Source: a virus
Strand: one strand, 5' to 3'
IMG/VR virus record: IMGVR_UViG_3300042691_019044
Location: 1-56,741 of that record
DNA length: 56,741 nt
Shown here: positions 1 to 9,178 of the stretch, piece after piece
Numbering within the stretch: position 1 is the first letter of the stretch
Layout of the letters: every line of letters starts with the position of its first letter
Notes under the pieces: model-generated
The model's database searches: none
The model's input: the letters and a program-made list of their open reading frames with translations, nothing else
What the model was told of the DNA's origin: nothing
Made by a program: the position numbers and the translations under genes

Positions 1-2
1 GT

Positions 3-1403
3 AAAGCTGGTTTTAGTTTAATGGGTTTAGAAGAAGAGGATCGTTTAGGTATTGCAAGTTTAATGCAATTGAACCAACAGGGTAAATACGAAATAAGAAT
101 GTCTGATGGTACTACAAAATTACTTGAAAATATCACAGATAAAAACCAATTAAAAGCAATAATTGACGCTAGAAAGAAAAACGAAGATGCTGCAATACAA
201 AGAAAAAATCTTCTTGAAAGATTATCAATGATTGTTGATAGATTTATGTTAGGATTTTCAACTGTTTTTAGCAAACTATTCGGTTCAACTGAATTTGAAT
301 CTTTTTTACAAATGGTTGAAAAGGGTGGTGAAAAAATAGCTAAATTTATAATGCAAGACATAATGGGATCTGATGGTCTAGCAAATGGTTTTAAAGGTTT
401 ATTAGCTAAAGCAACTGAAATATTCAAAACAATTGAGGGTATTTTTACCGATAAAAATAAAACTTTAGGTACTAAAATAGCTGAAACATTAAAAGTTTTA
501 TTTAAAGATGTTGCAAAACCAATTATTACAGAAATTATTAATTTTATGATACCTATATTCCAAGCTGGTATCGGTAAATTATTAGAAATTCTTGGAAATG
601 CTATACCAGATATGCTTGGTGGTAAAAAGATAAAGAATTATGGACTTGAGATGCAAGCTAATGCAATTGCAAAAAGCGATGTTCTTAAAACAATATATGG
701 ACAAGATGGTCAATCTGCTATCACATCTCAAATGGGCCCAACGGGTAAAGGATCTTTTTTACAAGGTGCTGGATTGTATAGTAAAGCCGCACTTATGGGT
801 ACAAAATCAATTGGAAAAGGGGTGCCACAATTAGCAAAGGGAGCTTTAACAAAAACATTAGGTAAAAATGCTTTAAAATTGGGTGGTGGTCAATTACTTA
901 AAAGAATACCCGTTATTGGCGCTTTGGCTAGTGTTGGTTTTGCGATACAAGATGCCATCGAAGGTGATTGGACTGGTTTCGGTTTAAATCTAGCATCTGG
1001 TGCGGCTAACGTTGGTAATATTTTTGTACCAGGTGTTGGATCCGCTGTATCAACAGCAATTGATGTTGCAAATGGGGCTAGAGAAATGGGTGCTTTTGAT
1101 GATGGTGTTATTTATAAAGATGGTTCTTATGCTAAGTTTAACAAAGGTGATATGGTACAATTTATAGATCAAGCTGCTGCTGAAAGAGCCGCAGGTTCTG
1201 GTGGTGGCGGGTCAACAAATACCGTACAACACGGTGGGGTTATTACAATAAAATCAGATGATGGTAAGGTTGTTACTTGGGATCAGATGTATGGTGCTAG
1301 AGATTTAATTGGTTCTAGGCTTAAATCAATTACTGATTCATATGATAGAGGATTTGGTAATTTCCAAAATGGAAACGTTGCACCAATACAACCGTTAATA
1401 TAA
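3..1403 (+). CDS. Probable tail tape measure protein, C-terminal part (5' end outside window)
   Basis: The frame is open to the left edge of the window, so this is the end of a longer gene; the ATG at 21 is only an internal methionine. The visible ~467 residues include an amphipathic, Lys-rich helical stretch. A Gly/Ala-rich hydrophobic region follows (about residues 285-355, counted from the ATG at 21), with the pattern RIPVIGALASVGFAI...GDWTGFGLNLASGAANVGNIFVPGVGSA. That pattern is typical of the tail end of many phage tape measure proteins. After it comes DGVIYKDGSYAKFNKGDMV and a short GSGGGGS linker. Tape measure proteins sit inside the tail tube and set its length. The next gene, 13 bases downstream, begins a run of baseplate/tail genes, which fits. 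The function is inferred from composition and context; a membrane-active or other internal virion protein is the alternative. Confidence 0.6.
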   Translation, partial: KAGFSLMGLEEEDRLGIASLMQLNQQGKYEIRMSDGTTKLLENITDKNQLKAIIDARKKNEDAAIQRKNLLERLSMIVDRFMLGFSTVFSKLFGSTEFESFLQMVEKGGEKIAKFIMQDIMGSDGLANGFKGLLAKATEIFKTIEGIFTDKNKTLGTKIAETLKVLFKDVAKPIITEIINFMIPIFQAGIGKLLEILGNAIPDMLGGKKIKNYGLEMQANAIAKSDVLKTIYGQDGQSAITSQMGPTGKGSFLQGAGLYSKAALMGTKSIGKGVPQLAKGALTKTLGKNALKLGGGQLLKRIPVIGALASVGFAIQDAIEGDWTGFGLNLASGAANVGNIFVPGVGSAVSTAIDVANGAREMGAFDDGVIYKDGSYAKFNKGDMVQFIDQAAAERAAGSGGGGSTNTVQHGGVITIKSDDGKVVTWDQMYGARDLIGSRLKSITDSYDRGFGNFQNGNVAPIQPLI

Positions 1404-1416
1404 AAAAATTAATAAA

Positions 1417-4400
1417 ATGGGTCTTAAGATATTTTCTGAGCAATTTAGAGACGAAGTTCTAAAATTAAACTTAAAAACACCACCAGATATTGTTCTTGGT
1501 TTGGTTGATTTAAGTGGTTCTGCTTTATATGCAGCATACATTGATGCTCTTGGTAAAGATGCTATTATTAGAACGGACAAAGCTTCGGTTAAATTAACCG
1601 ATCCTGGTAATGTTGTAACCGATTCTATTAACCCAAGACAAAAAAACTTAAATAAAAATTTACAAACACCTAATGAGATTGCCACTGGTATTGGTAATAT
1701 TACAGCAAATCAGAGTTTAACGCAACAATATCTTTCTGGCAGAGGACAACCAACAGATATTAACGATTATAATGTAACAAATCCAGGTGACGTTGTTAGT
1801 GATTCAGTTAACCCAAGACAAAAAAACTTAAATAGAAATTTACAAACACCACCAGATATTTTAGCGAATATATCGTCTGGGTACCTTAGTGGTATAGGAC
1901 AAGACACATCAATTGGTGATAGTGCTGTATTAAATCCAGGTAGTGTTGACGATGCCGCAAATATACAAAGACCAAAACTCTTTAATAAAAACAAACCAAT
2001 TAATATTAGTGACCCATCTGAGAATGATCCATTATATGATTATTTAAGTCAGGGTGGTTATACGTACACATCATTATTACAATCGGTTGGTAAGTTAACA
2101 TTAATTAATGACTTAAATATACCCAATGCGATAAGTGTATCAACACAATCAAATCAAACACCAGAGGTTGCTTTACAATTACAACTGCAACAAAATAGAT
2201 ATTTCCCAGTTGAAATTAATGAATTTGAATCAACAGTTTTAAGTTTAAAACCAGATGCGTTTACCAAACCATATGTTGACGCATATGCTTCTGGAGTTTT
2301 TAATTATGCTGGCCCACAAGAATATGAACCGAGTTCATTTTTAAATATTCAAACATCAATAAATCCGTTGGCTATTATGACAAACTCAGCGGATCCAATG
2401 TCTTTTTTATTAAATGGTGGTACACCGCCTCTTACAAATGAAACTTTGTTAATGAACATCGCTGCTTTGGAGTTAAAATTTAACTTTGAAAGTAGAATAA
2501 AAAGAGCACTAGAAAGAAAAACATTAGGTGGTACAAACTTAGATGAAGCTTTAACAAATCCAATAGCCGCTGCTAATATTGTTAGAAATCCGTTTGGTTG
2601 GTTTAATTTATTTGAAAGAAATTATGAGATTAGCGTAGCGTCTACCACATTAGGTAAAGCCGCTGAGTTTGCTGGTAGTTTGGCTGGCGTAACAAATCCG
2701 ATTGCATTTGATTTTGCGATGAGTACTGATGATGACTTGGCACCTAAATGTTTTGGTAATGTTATTGAGTTTAATTCAGATGGTGAACCAAAAAGTGGTT
2801 TTGCTAAATTTGTTGACGCTTTATTAGGTAAGCAAGTTACAAGAAAACAAGATAGAGATGGTTACTTTATAAGAAGAACTGGTGCTGGACAAAGATATTC
2901 TTTATTTTATAATGTTGGTAAAAACAAATACCAACCAGATTATTTAGCCGATCAAGAAACAACCTTATTTCTGGGCCAAGAAGAATTACAAGCATTAAGA
3001 AAAATTGGTGGTTATTTTGGTATAGGTGCTGGTGAAACACCAGAAGGTAGATATTACATTGGTAATAAAGGTAAATTTGACGATCCTTTTTATTTACTAC
3101 AAGACGCTGATGGGCATCAGGTTAGAAGTAATCAGGCTATTGTTGAGGCGATCAAAAACAAACAATACGAAGAACCAGGTTATAGTGGATCCGACACAGA
3201 AGGGATTAATAGACCGCAGGGTGTTAGTGAATACGGTTCGGTTAAAACGCATTTTATTTGGAAGTCATCAACAGCACAAGACAAGGCTTTTGATTTTAAA
3301 ACAAATCAAAAATCACAACCAGTGCCAATTAATATCGATAGTACTAGTTCACTATTAAGTGTTAACAAATATAAACAAGCTAAATTTAGAGAATGTTCAA
3401 TTTTATACACAACAAGCCAACTACTTGAAAAAGGAATTCAAACTGAATTTGGTGTATTTAATTCACCAATCGACCAAACCATAACCAAATTTTATGATGG
3501 TTATGATTTTATGTCAAGGGCTAATGCAACAATATTACCTAAAAAAGTTGAAAGGTTAAATAAACAAGGTGATGTTATTGGTTATCGATATTTAGTACCA
3601 GGTTTAGACCCAACAGGTAAAAGAAGTGATAGAGAATTATATAATGAAGCTGAGCTTTGTCGTGTTTGGACAAAAATTAAACCTTACAACAAGGTAACTG
3701 ATTTAGTAAGATACAAAGAATTAATTAGAAGAGAAAGAAATTCAGTTATTGATAGATTTGGTAACTACAACATATTCCCATCAGAATTAAACGTTAATAC
3801 GGGATATGGTAGATTAGGTGACGGATCTGGTGATGCTGTTGTTGAGTATTTTGGTGAAAGACGTGCTAGAAAATATATGTTTTCAATTGAAAACTTAGCT
3901 TGGAGAGATTATAAAGCAAATAACTATTATGGTAAAACGGATTTACCAGCTTGTGAAAAAGGGCCAAACGGTGGTAGAGTTATGTGGTTCCCCCCATACG
4001 ATATTAAATTTACAGATAACACAACCGCTAATTGGACAACTCACCAGTTTTTAGGTAGACCAGAACCAATTTATACATATAACAATTCAGAAAGAACTGG
4101 AACATTAAGTTGGAAAATTGTAGTGGATCACCCATCAATATTGAACCTTTTAACTCAGAAGGAATTAGCGAGACTAACAGACGGTGAGGTTGATGAATTA
4201 CTTGCAGCTTTTTGGGCTGGGTGCTTGGATTTTGATGTATTTGAATTGGCTAGAATATGGAATCAATTCACACAATCCGATATTGATTATTTTAAAAAAG
4301 TTATTGGTGATTTGGATTTAACAAAATCAAATGAAAAATTAAAACCTAGATTTGAAAAAATAATAACTTACAAACAACCAGAAGGTGAACAAACAATCAC

Positions 4401-7400
4401 AATTGATAGAGAAAAACCAAAATCATTAATTAATGGTGATTGTTTATTTTTTGAAAATGACGTGCCGTTAAGACCAAATGATTACGATAAAAAAACCAGT
4501 CCAATTTATGATACTGGTAAAATAGAGTCATTTGATATACTCTTTAAAAGATATTATGAGCTAACAAAAGGACTAGACACAGCAAATAATGCTGAGGCTA
4601 CAAAAAACAAATACAAATCTTCTGGTATAATACCACCAGAATGGATGCGATATAATTACACAGTAGGAAAAGATTCTGCTGAAAATTATATGGAATCTGT
4701 CGAGGCTAACAAACCAAAATGGTATGGTATGGAAAAACAATATCAAACCATTGAACAAGATTTATCCGATCCAAAATACAAAGGGTTTGATTTGAAAATT
4801 ACAGTTGAAACACACGCATCACCATTGGGGCCAGATCAAGGAACATCAACTTATAATAATATTTTATCGAGAAGAAGATTCATATCAACAATTAAGTGGC
4901 TAATAACCAAGGTTATGAATAAAGGTGATCTTGGTCAAATTTATTATGATAACGATGATCCAGTTGAGGTTAACGATTGGCTTGACACTTATTTGGAACA
5001 ATTGTACACTGGAACACAGTCTATTGTTGCGTTTAAACGAGATGGTGCAAAACAAAATACAAAAGATACAATAACATTTGTTTTAACTGAGGCTAGCGGA
5101 ATAGGTTCAACTGAAGCGATAAAAGAAATTATACCAAACCCACAAACAGCTGGGCCAAATAATAATATTTTTTATACTGTTGACGCACCAGACCCTAATA
5201 GCACAACAAAGGTTAAATATTGTTGTTTTGAAACTGATGCTTTGGCTAAAAAAGCAATCACTGGTAATTGGATACCTGATGTCGATGCGAATCATATTGG
5301 TACAATCGAGGCTAAAATTGATAGACCGTATAAGGATGTTGTTTGCGGTGCATTGTCAATTGTAAGTTCGTATGCGAGAAGAGCTGAAGTTAAAGTCGAG
5401 GTTATTAATAAACCAGAAGAAATTAAAAAACCAAAAGAACCAATAGCGGAAGAACAAACAATATTGGTACAAGAAGAATCACCGTTAACATATGAAAATG
5501 TAACAAAAAGAGAAATCGCTCAAAGGATTATTAATAAAATGATCACCGAATGTGATTATTTTGAATTACTTAGAGCCGATACACCCCTTATGTATGATTC
5601 TTTAAAACAAAAATTAAAGTATTTCCAACCAGCATTTCACGCAATCACACCTGAAGGTTTAAATGCGAGATTAACTTTTTTACAGCAATGTTTAAGGCCT
5701 GGTGAGACAATAAAAAGAAAAAATGGTGAGGATTCTTGTGATGCGTCTAATACCGCATTTGGTAAACCACCTATTTGTGTTTTAAGAATTGGTGATTTTT
5801 ATCACACAAAGATCGTTATTGATAATTTAAATATATCATATGAACCTTTAGTGTGGGATTTAAATCCAGAAGGTATTGGTGCACAACCAATGATAGCGGA
5901 TGTTCAATTAAGTTTTAAATATATTGGTGGTTCTGGTTTAAGAAAATATGTCGATGAATTACAAAATGCACTGTCATTTAACTATTATGCAAACGCGGAT
6001 GTTTATGATGATAGAACTTTTGCAAATAAAGATTTATTTGAAAGAAACTTAATTAACTTAGAAAGAAGCTTTTTCGATAATAACACATTGGATTTGATAC
6101 CAATTGTTGCGGCTGCTGAAAGAATAGTACCAGCTGATTTCTTAGACGATGTTCCGTATGGTACGATTGGTATAATAACTAAGAAAAGAATACCAACAAC
6201 ACCAGGTGGAAACTATTCCATGGATTTATTTACAGCAAATGCTTATAACCAGTCCAGTATCTACCAACCATATGAGATTGTAAGTGAAAACGGTAAATTT
6301 TATTTAAGAAAAGCTGACAATGAAAAAGATTTATTAACACCTAATACGTTAAATGGTACACAAGCCCCAGTAACAAATAAAACATATTGGGAAGAGATAA
6401 AATGGAGAAATTACGGTGAACAAGCATTCGTTTTAGAATTTAGTAATGTATCAAAAGACCCAAATAACCCAGACCAATATTTAGATAAATCTTATTTTAA
6501 CTGGTATGAAGTGCAATATAGGGATTTATTTAAACAACTTTATGAAACTTATGCTGAGGTGTTTAATGGAAATACAAATTTTAATTCCATATCCGACCCA
6601 AATACAGTATTAATGAATTTGATTTTGAATAAAAACTATAATAAAACATTAACAAAAACAAATACAAATAATATTATTACTGGTAATACAACTGGCGCAA
6701 CACAAGCACCAGGTGTTGATTTGACAGATCCATTTAATGAAATGGGTTTATTACCAATTAGCGATGATATTTTTAATGATATAACTGGTACAACAACTGG
6801 TACCACAAATGGTAAGTATAGTTTATTTACAATTTTTGATAAAGAGGCTATTGAAAGAAATTATGTTGAATATGGTTCATATGATATATTAAATAAAAAT
6901 TTATCAGATCAAATGAAAACCGCAAAATTATCACCTCTAAAATTACATCTTAATCCACAAAATTACATGTATAAAATTGGTGATGGTAACAGTTTAATTT
7001 CAGTTGGTGGAACATTTGATGATTTTAATAGATTTGACCCTGGTAATTTTACTGGTGGATATAAAAATAATACAACCAAAACCAATGCTGAGGTTGCTGG
7101 ATTTTATTTTAAAAACTATACAGATTATAGTCAAAATATAAATGAAATTGTATCAGCTTTAAGTCAAGAAATGGCGGCTAAAATAAAATTAAACTTATGT
7201 CATTTTTGGCATCTAAACCAAAAAAGCAAAAGTATATTTGATCAATACCTACAAAATTTTGAGTCAACACACCAAAAAATATTTACAGACTTTTTAGTTG
7301 ATAAATTATCTGAGTATGTTGGAACCGTTACGGAAGAAAAAACAGTAACTTTACGTGATCTAGAAAGAAACACGGGTAAACTTGTTAGTTTATTAAACGG

Positions 7401-8856
7401 TATGTCTGTTGTTTTAGACGGTTATGACATCAAGACCGATGAAACAAAAACGTATCGTTACGAGGTAATACCAAATGAATATAAATTAAAAACATCGGCT
7501 GAAACACTTTTTGGTTACGATCCGTACTATCAGTATAAAACATTATCATTCAATAATTATGAATTATTACAATTTGCGGATGTTAAAATTGTGATTGATG
7601 ATTCTGAATTAAATTACGGAAATAAACTTAAATTTTTATCATTGGGTAACGGAACTTATTTCTTTAAACAAATTTCTAAAGACACAAAAATACAACAAAT
7701 TTCTGGTAGCGGTTATACATTTAATAATAGTTTTCCAGAGTCAATAGCAATTAAAGATTTTGTTTCACTATCACCAACAACCCCAAATTTTGAAGTCACT
7801 AGTGGTATTACATTAAATTCATCATATGACAAAGATGCAAAACCTGGAACCACAACAACATTAAACATACAACCAACTGGTAACGAAGACAAAGCGGGAT
7901 CATATGCCGAACATTATCCAATGACTTATACGTTTGAAAAATTAAATTATGAATTTTTTGAATTTTCAAATAAAGCCTTAGACGTTATGTTAAACGATAA
8001 TTTTATGTCCAAAAAATTCGATTTGGATATAAAATTTGATGAGGACAATGATTTTTATACACAAGTTACAGCTAGCGGTTTAACTAGTTTATTTTATTAC
8101 GTTGGTAACGAAAAATATGTAAACACCAATATCGGTTATTATATTTTAAGTAGTGGTAGTACCGCAAATACTGTGACAGAAAATATAATTAATAATATTA
8201 ACTCATTTATACCATACACCTATGTAGTAACAAAAAGTTTGGTACAATATGTACCAAAACAAAATTTGGTAAATTATAATACAATGAGTGGTGATACAAT
8301 AAACTTAAGTGGTTTAATAGACTTATTCTTTATTAAAGTATTCGCTGATTTAACTGATGCTGATAAAGCTGATTTATCCAAAAGAATTTTAGCGGAAAAA
8401 CCAACAAAGGGTATTACTGGTAATGAAAAGGCTAAAAAACAACAACAAGATAAAAAATTGGTTAAGATCAATAATATATTAACTTCTATATTTACAAGTA
8501 TAAAAGATTATGTAACAGCTGCAAATCAAAAAACAAATCCGCTGTATGATGAATATATTAAAAATGAAGAAAACGTTGTTAAAAAATTAAATAAAATATT
8601 AATTGATAATGAGACATATGCTTCCTTCAAACCTTCTTTTATTTCCGAAAAGCTATTAAAGGGTGGGGTTGATGATTATACTGTTGTCATAAAAGACACT
8701 TATGAGGTTAAAGGTAGTTCCTTATATAACTATATTTTATTTACAAACACAAGAGGTTTGTTTAATATTATATCTCAAAGCGAGGATCCAGAAATTATTG
8801 ATAAAGCAACTGAAACGGAATTTAATAAATATCAAAAAGAATTAGGTATAATATAA
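1417..8856 (+). CDS. Giant tail/baseplate structural protein (2479 aa)
   Basis: One uninterrupted reading frame starts in an A-rich context (AATAAAATGGG). Near the N-terminus (about residues 18-180) three degenerate ~60-residue repeats share the cores TPPDI and NPRQKNLN. About residues 858-910 (WFPPYDIKFTD... then FLGRPEPIYTYNNSERTG) resemble a segment found in virion structural proteins of large myophages. About residues 1475-1535 (LNPEGIGAQPMIADVQLSFK) form another such conserved block. Residues ~1606-1663 contain a short chitin-binding-like W/Y module ending in YWEEIKW. No enzymatic motif was seen. It lies between the tape measure and the LysM/gp53-like gene, which has only one base of spacing, so it is probably part of the baseplate or tail terminus. 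The exact role is not known. The frame itself is certain. Confidence 0.6.
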   Translation: MGLKIFSEQFRDEVLKLNLKTPPDIVLGLVDLSGSALYAAYIDALGKDAIIRTDKASVKLTDPGNVVTDSINPRQKNLNKNLQTPNEIATGIGNITANQSLTQQYLSGRGQPTDINDYNVTNPGDVVSDSVNPRQKNLNRNLQTPPDILANISSGYLSGIGQDTSIGDSAVLNPGSVDDAANIQRPKLFNKNKPINISDPSENDPLYDYLSQGGYTYTSLLQSVGKLTLINDLNIPNAISVSTQSNQTPEVALQLQLQQNRYFPVEINEFESTVLSLKPDAFTKPYVDAYASGVFNYAGPQEYEPSSFLNIQTSINPLAIMTNSADPMSFLLNGGTPPLTNETLLMNIAALELKFNFESRIKRALERKTLGGTNLDEALTNPIAAANIVRNPFGWFNLFERNYEISVASTTLGKAAEFAGSLAGVTNPIAFDFAMSTDDDLAPKCFGNVIEFNSDGEPKSGFAKFVDALLGKQVTRKQDRDGYFIRRTGAGQRYSLFYNVGKNKYQPDYLADQETTLFLGQEELQALRKIGGYFGIGAGETPEGRYYIGNKGKFDDPFYLLQDADGHQVRSNQAIVEAIKNKQYEEPGYSGSDTEGINRPQGVSEYGSVKTHFIWKSSTAQDKAFDFKTNQKSQPVPINIDSTSSLLSVNKYKQAKFRECSILYTTSQLLEKGIQTEFGVFNSPIDQTITKFYDGYDFMSRANATILPKKVERLNKQGDVIGYRYLVPGLDPTGKRSDRELYNEAELCRVWTKIKPYNKVTDLVRYKELIRRERNSVIDRFGNYNIFPSELNVNTGYGRLGDGSGDAVVEYFGERRARKYMFSIENLAWRDYKANNYYGKTDLPACEKGPNGGRVMWFPPYDIKFTDNTTANWTTHQFLGRPEPIYTYNNSERTGTLSWKIVVDHPSILNLLTQKELARLTDGEVDELLAAFWAGCLDFDVFELARIWNQFTQSDIDYFKKVIGDLDLTKSNEKLKPRFEKIITYKQPEGEQTITIDREKPKSLINGDCLFFENDVPLRPNDYDKKTSPIYDTGKIESFDILFKRYYELTKGLDTANNAEATKNKYKSSGIIPPEWMRYNYTVGKDSAENYMESVEANKPKWYGMEKQYQTIEQDLSDPKYKGFDLKITVETHASPLGPDQGTSTYNNILSRRRFISTIKWLITKVMNKGDLGQIYYDNDDPVEVNDWLDTYLEQLYTGTQSIVAFKRDGAKQNTKDTITFVLTEASGIGSTEAIKEIIPNPQTAGPNNNIFYTVDAPDPNSTTKVKYCCFETDALAKKAITGNWIPDVDANHIGTIEAKIDRPYKDVVCGALSIVSSYARRAEVKVEVINKPEEIKKPKEPIAEEQTILVQEESPLTYENVTKREIAQRIINKMITECDYFELLRADTPLMYDSLKQKLKYFQPAFHAITPEGLNARLTFLQQCLRPGETIKRKNGEDSCDASNTAFGKPPICVLRIGDFYHTKIVIDNLNISYEPLVWDLNPEGIGAQPMIADVQLSFKYIGGSGLRKYVDELQNALSFNYYANADVYDDRTFANKDLFERNLINLERSFFDNNTLDLIPIVAAAERIVPADFLDDVPYGTIGIITKKRIPTTPGGNYSMDLFTANAYNQSSIYQPYEIVSENGKFYLRKADNEKDLLTPNTLNGTQAPVTNKTYWEEIKWRNYGEQAFVLEFSNVSKDPNNPDQYLDKSYFNWYEVQYRDLFKQLYETYAEVFNGNTNFNSISDPNTVLMNLILNKNYNKTLTKTNTNNIITGNTTGATQAPGVDLTDPFNEMGLLPISDDIFNDITGTTTGTTNGKYSLFTIFDKEAIERNYVEYGSYDILNKNLSDQMKTAKLSPLKLHLNPQNYMYKIGDGNSLISVGGTFDDFNRFDPGNFTGGYKNNTTKTNAEVAGFYFKNYTDYSQNINEIVSALSQEMAAKIKLNLCHFWHLNQKSKSIFDQYLQNFESTHQKIFTDFLVDKLSEYVGTVTEEKTVTLRDLERNTGKLVSLLNGMSVVLDGYDIKTDETKTYRYEVIPNEYKLKTSAETLFGYDPYYQYKTLSFNNYELLQFADVKIVIDDSELNYGNKLKFLSLGNGTYFFKQISKDTKIQQISGSGYTFNNSFPESIAIKDFVSLSPTTPNFEVTSGITLNSSYDKDAKPGTTTTLNIQPTGNEDKAGSYAEHYPMTYTFEKLNYEFFEFSNKALDVMLNDNFMSKKFDLDIKFDEDNDFYTQVTASGLTSLFYYVGNEKYVNTNIGYYILSSGSTANTVTENIINNINSFIPYTYVVTKSLVQYVPKQNLVNYNTMSGDTINLSGLIDLFFIKVFADLTDADKADLSKRILAEKPTKGITGNEKAKKQQQDKKLVKINNILTSIFTSIKDYVTAANQKTNPLYDEYIKNEENVVKKLNKILIDNETYASFKPSFISEKLLKGGVDDYTVVIKDTYEVKGSSLYNYILFTNTRGLFNIISQSEDPEIIDKATETEFNKYQKELGII
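1468..1960 (+). repeat. Three degenerate ~180-bp in-frame repeats
   Basis: Within the 2479-aa gene, the TPP/TPN codons recur at 1477, 1666 and 1846, with spacings of 189 and 180 bases. The block encoding NPRQKNLN followed by (K/R)NLQTP is nearly identical at 1630-1670 and 1810-1850, including the run cccaagacaaaaaaactta. A third, diverged copy of the LNPG start occurs at 1930. These are protein repeats of about 60 residues and could be expanded or lost by recombination. Confidence 0.8.
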
Positions 8857-8857
8857 A

Positions 8858-9178
8858 ATGTCAGGGTATTACAATAGATATAAGAAATTAAATAATGACG
8901 AAACGATCATATCACCACCTTTCATCAAATTAGATGAAAAGAGTACGGATACTATGATAATATACGACATTAGAAAAACCAGGTTAGATAAAGTTAGTCA
9001 GGAGTATTACGGTGTACCCTATTATTCTTGGTTAATATTAATGGCAAATCCAGAATTTGGTGGTTTAGAATGGAATATTAAAGACGGCCAAGCCGTTAGG
9101 ATACCACAACCGCTTGATGTAACCTTAAGGGAATATGAAAGAAAGTTAGTTCAACGATTAGATTACTATGGCGATTAA
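8858..9178 (+). CDS. LysM-like / gp53-type baseplate protein
   Basis: This 106-aa protein has the core DKVSQEYYGVPYYSWLILMANP (given here as DKVSQEYYGV then PYYSWLILMA; about residues 43-66), followed by GQAVRIPQP. This is the arrangement of small LysM-like baseplate proteins such as tail protein X and the N-terminal part of T4 gp53. In T4 gp53 an 'AIYGNPQLYWVLLMCN' segment plays the same part. Gp53-family proteins join baseplate wedges around the hub. The gene starts one base after the preceding stop, and its last 11 bases overlap the next gene, so the three are surely co-translated. It is shorter than T4 gp53 (about 196 aa) and lacks its C-terminal half. Assignment to a LysM-like fold is likely; the wedge role is an inference. 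Confidence 0.65.
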   Translation: MSGYYNRYKKLNNDETIISPPFIKLDEKSTDTMIIYDIRKTRLDKVSQEYYGVPYYSWLILMANPEFGGLEWNIKDGQAVRIPQPLDVTLREYERKLVQRLDYYGD

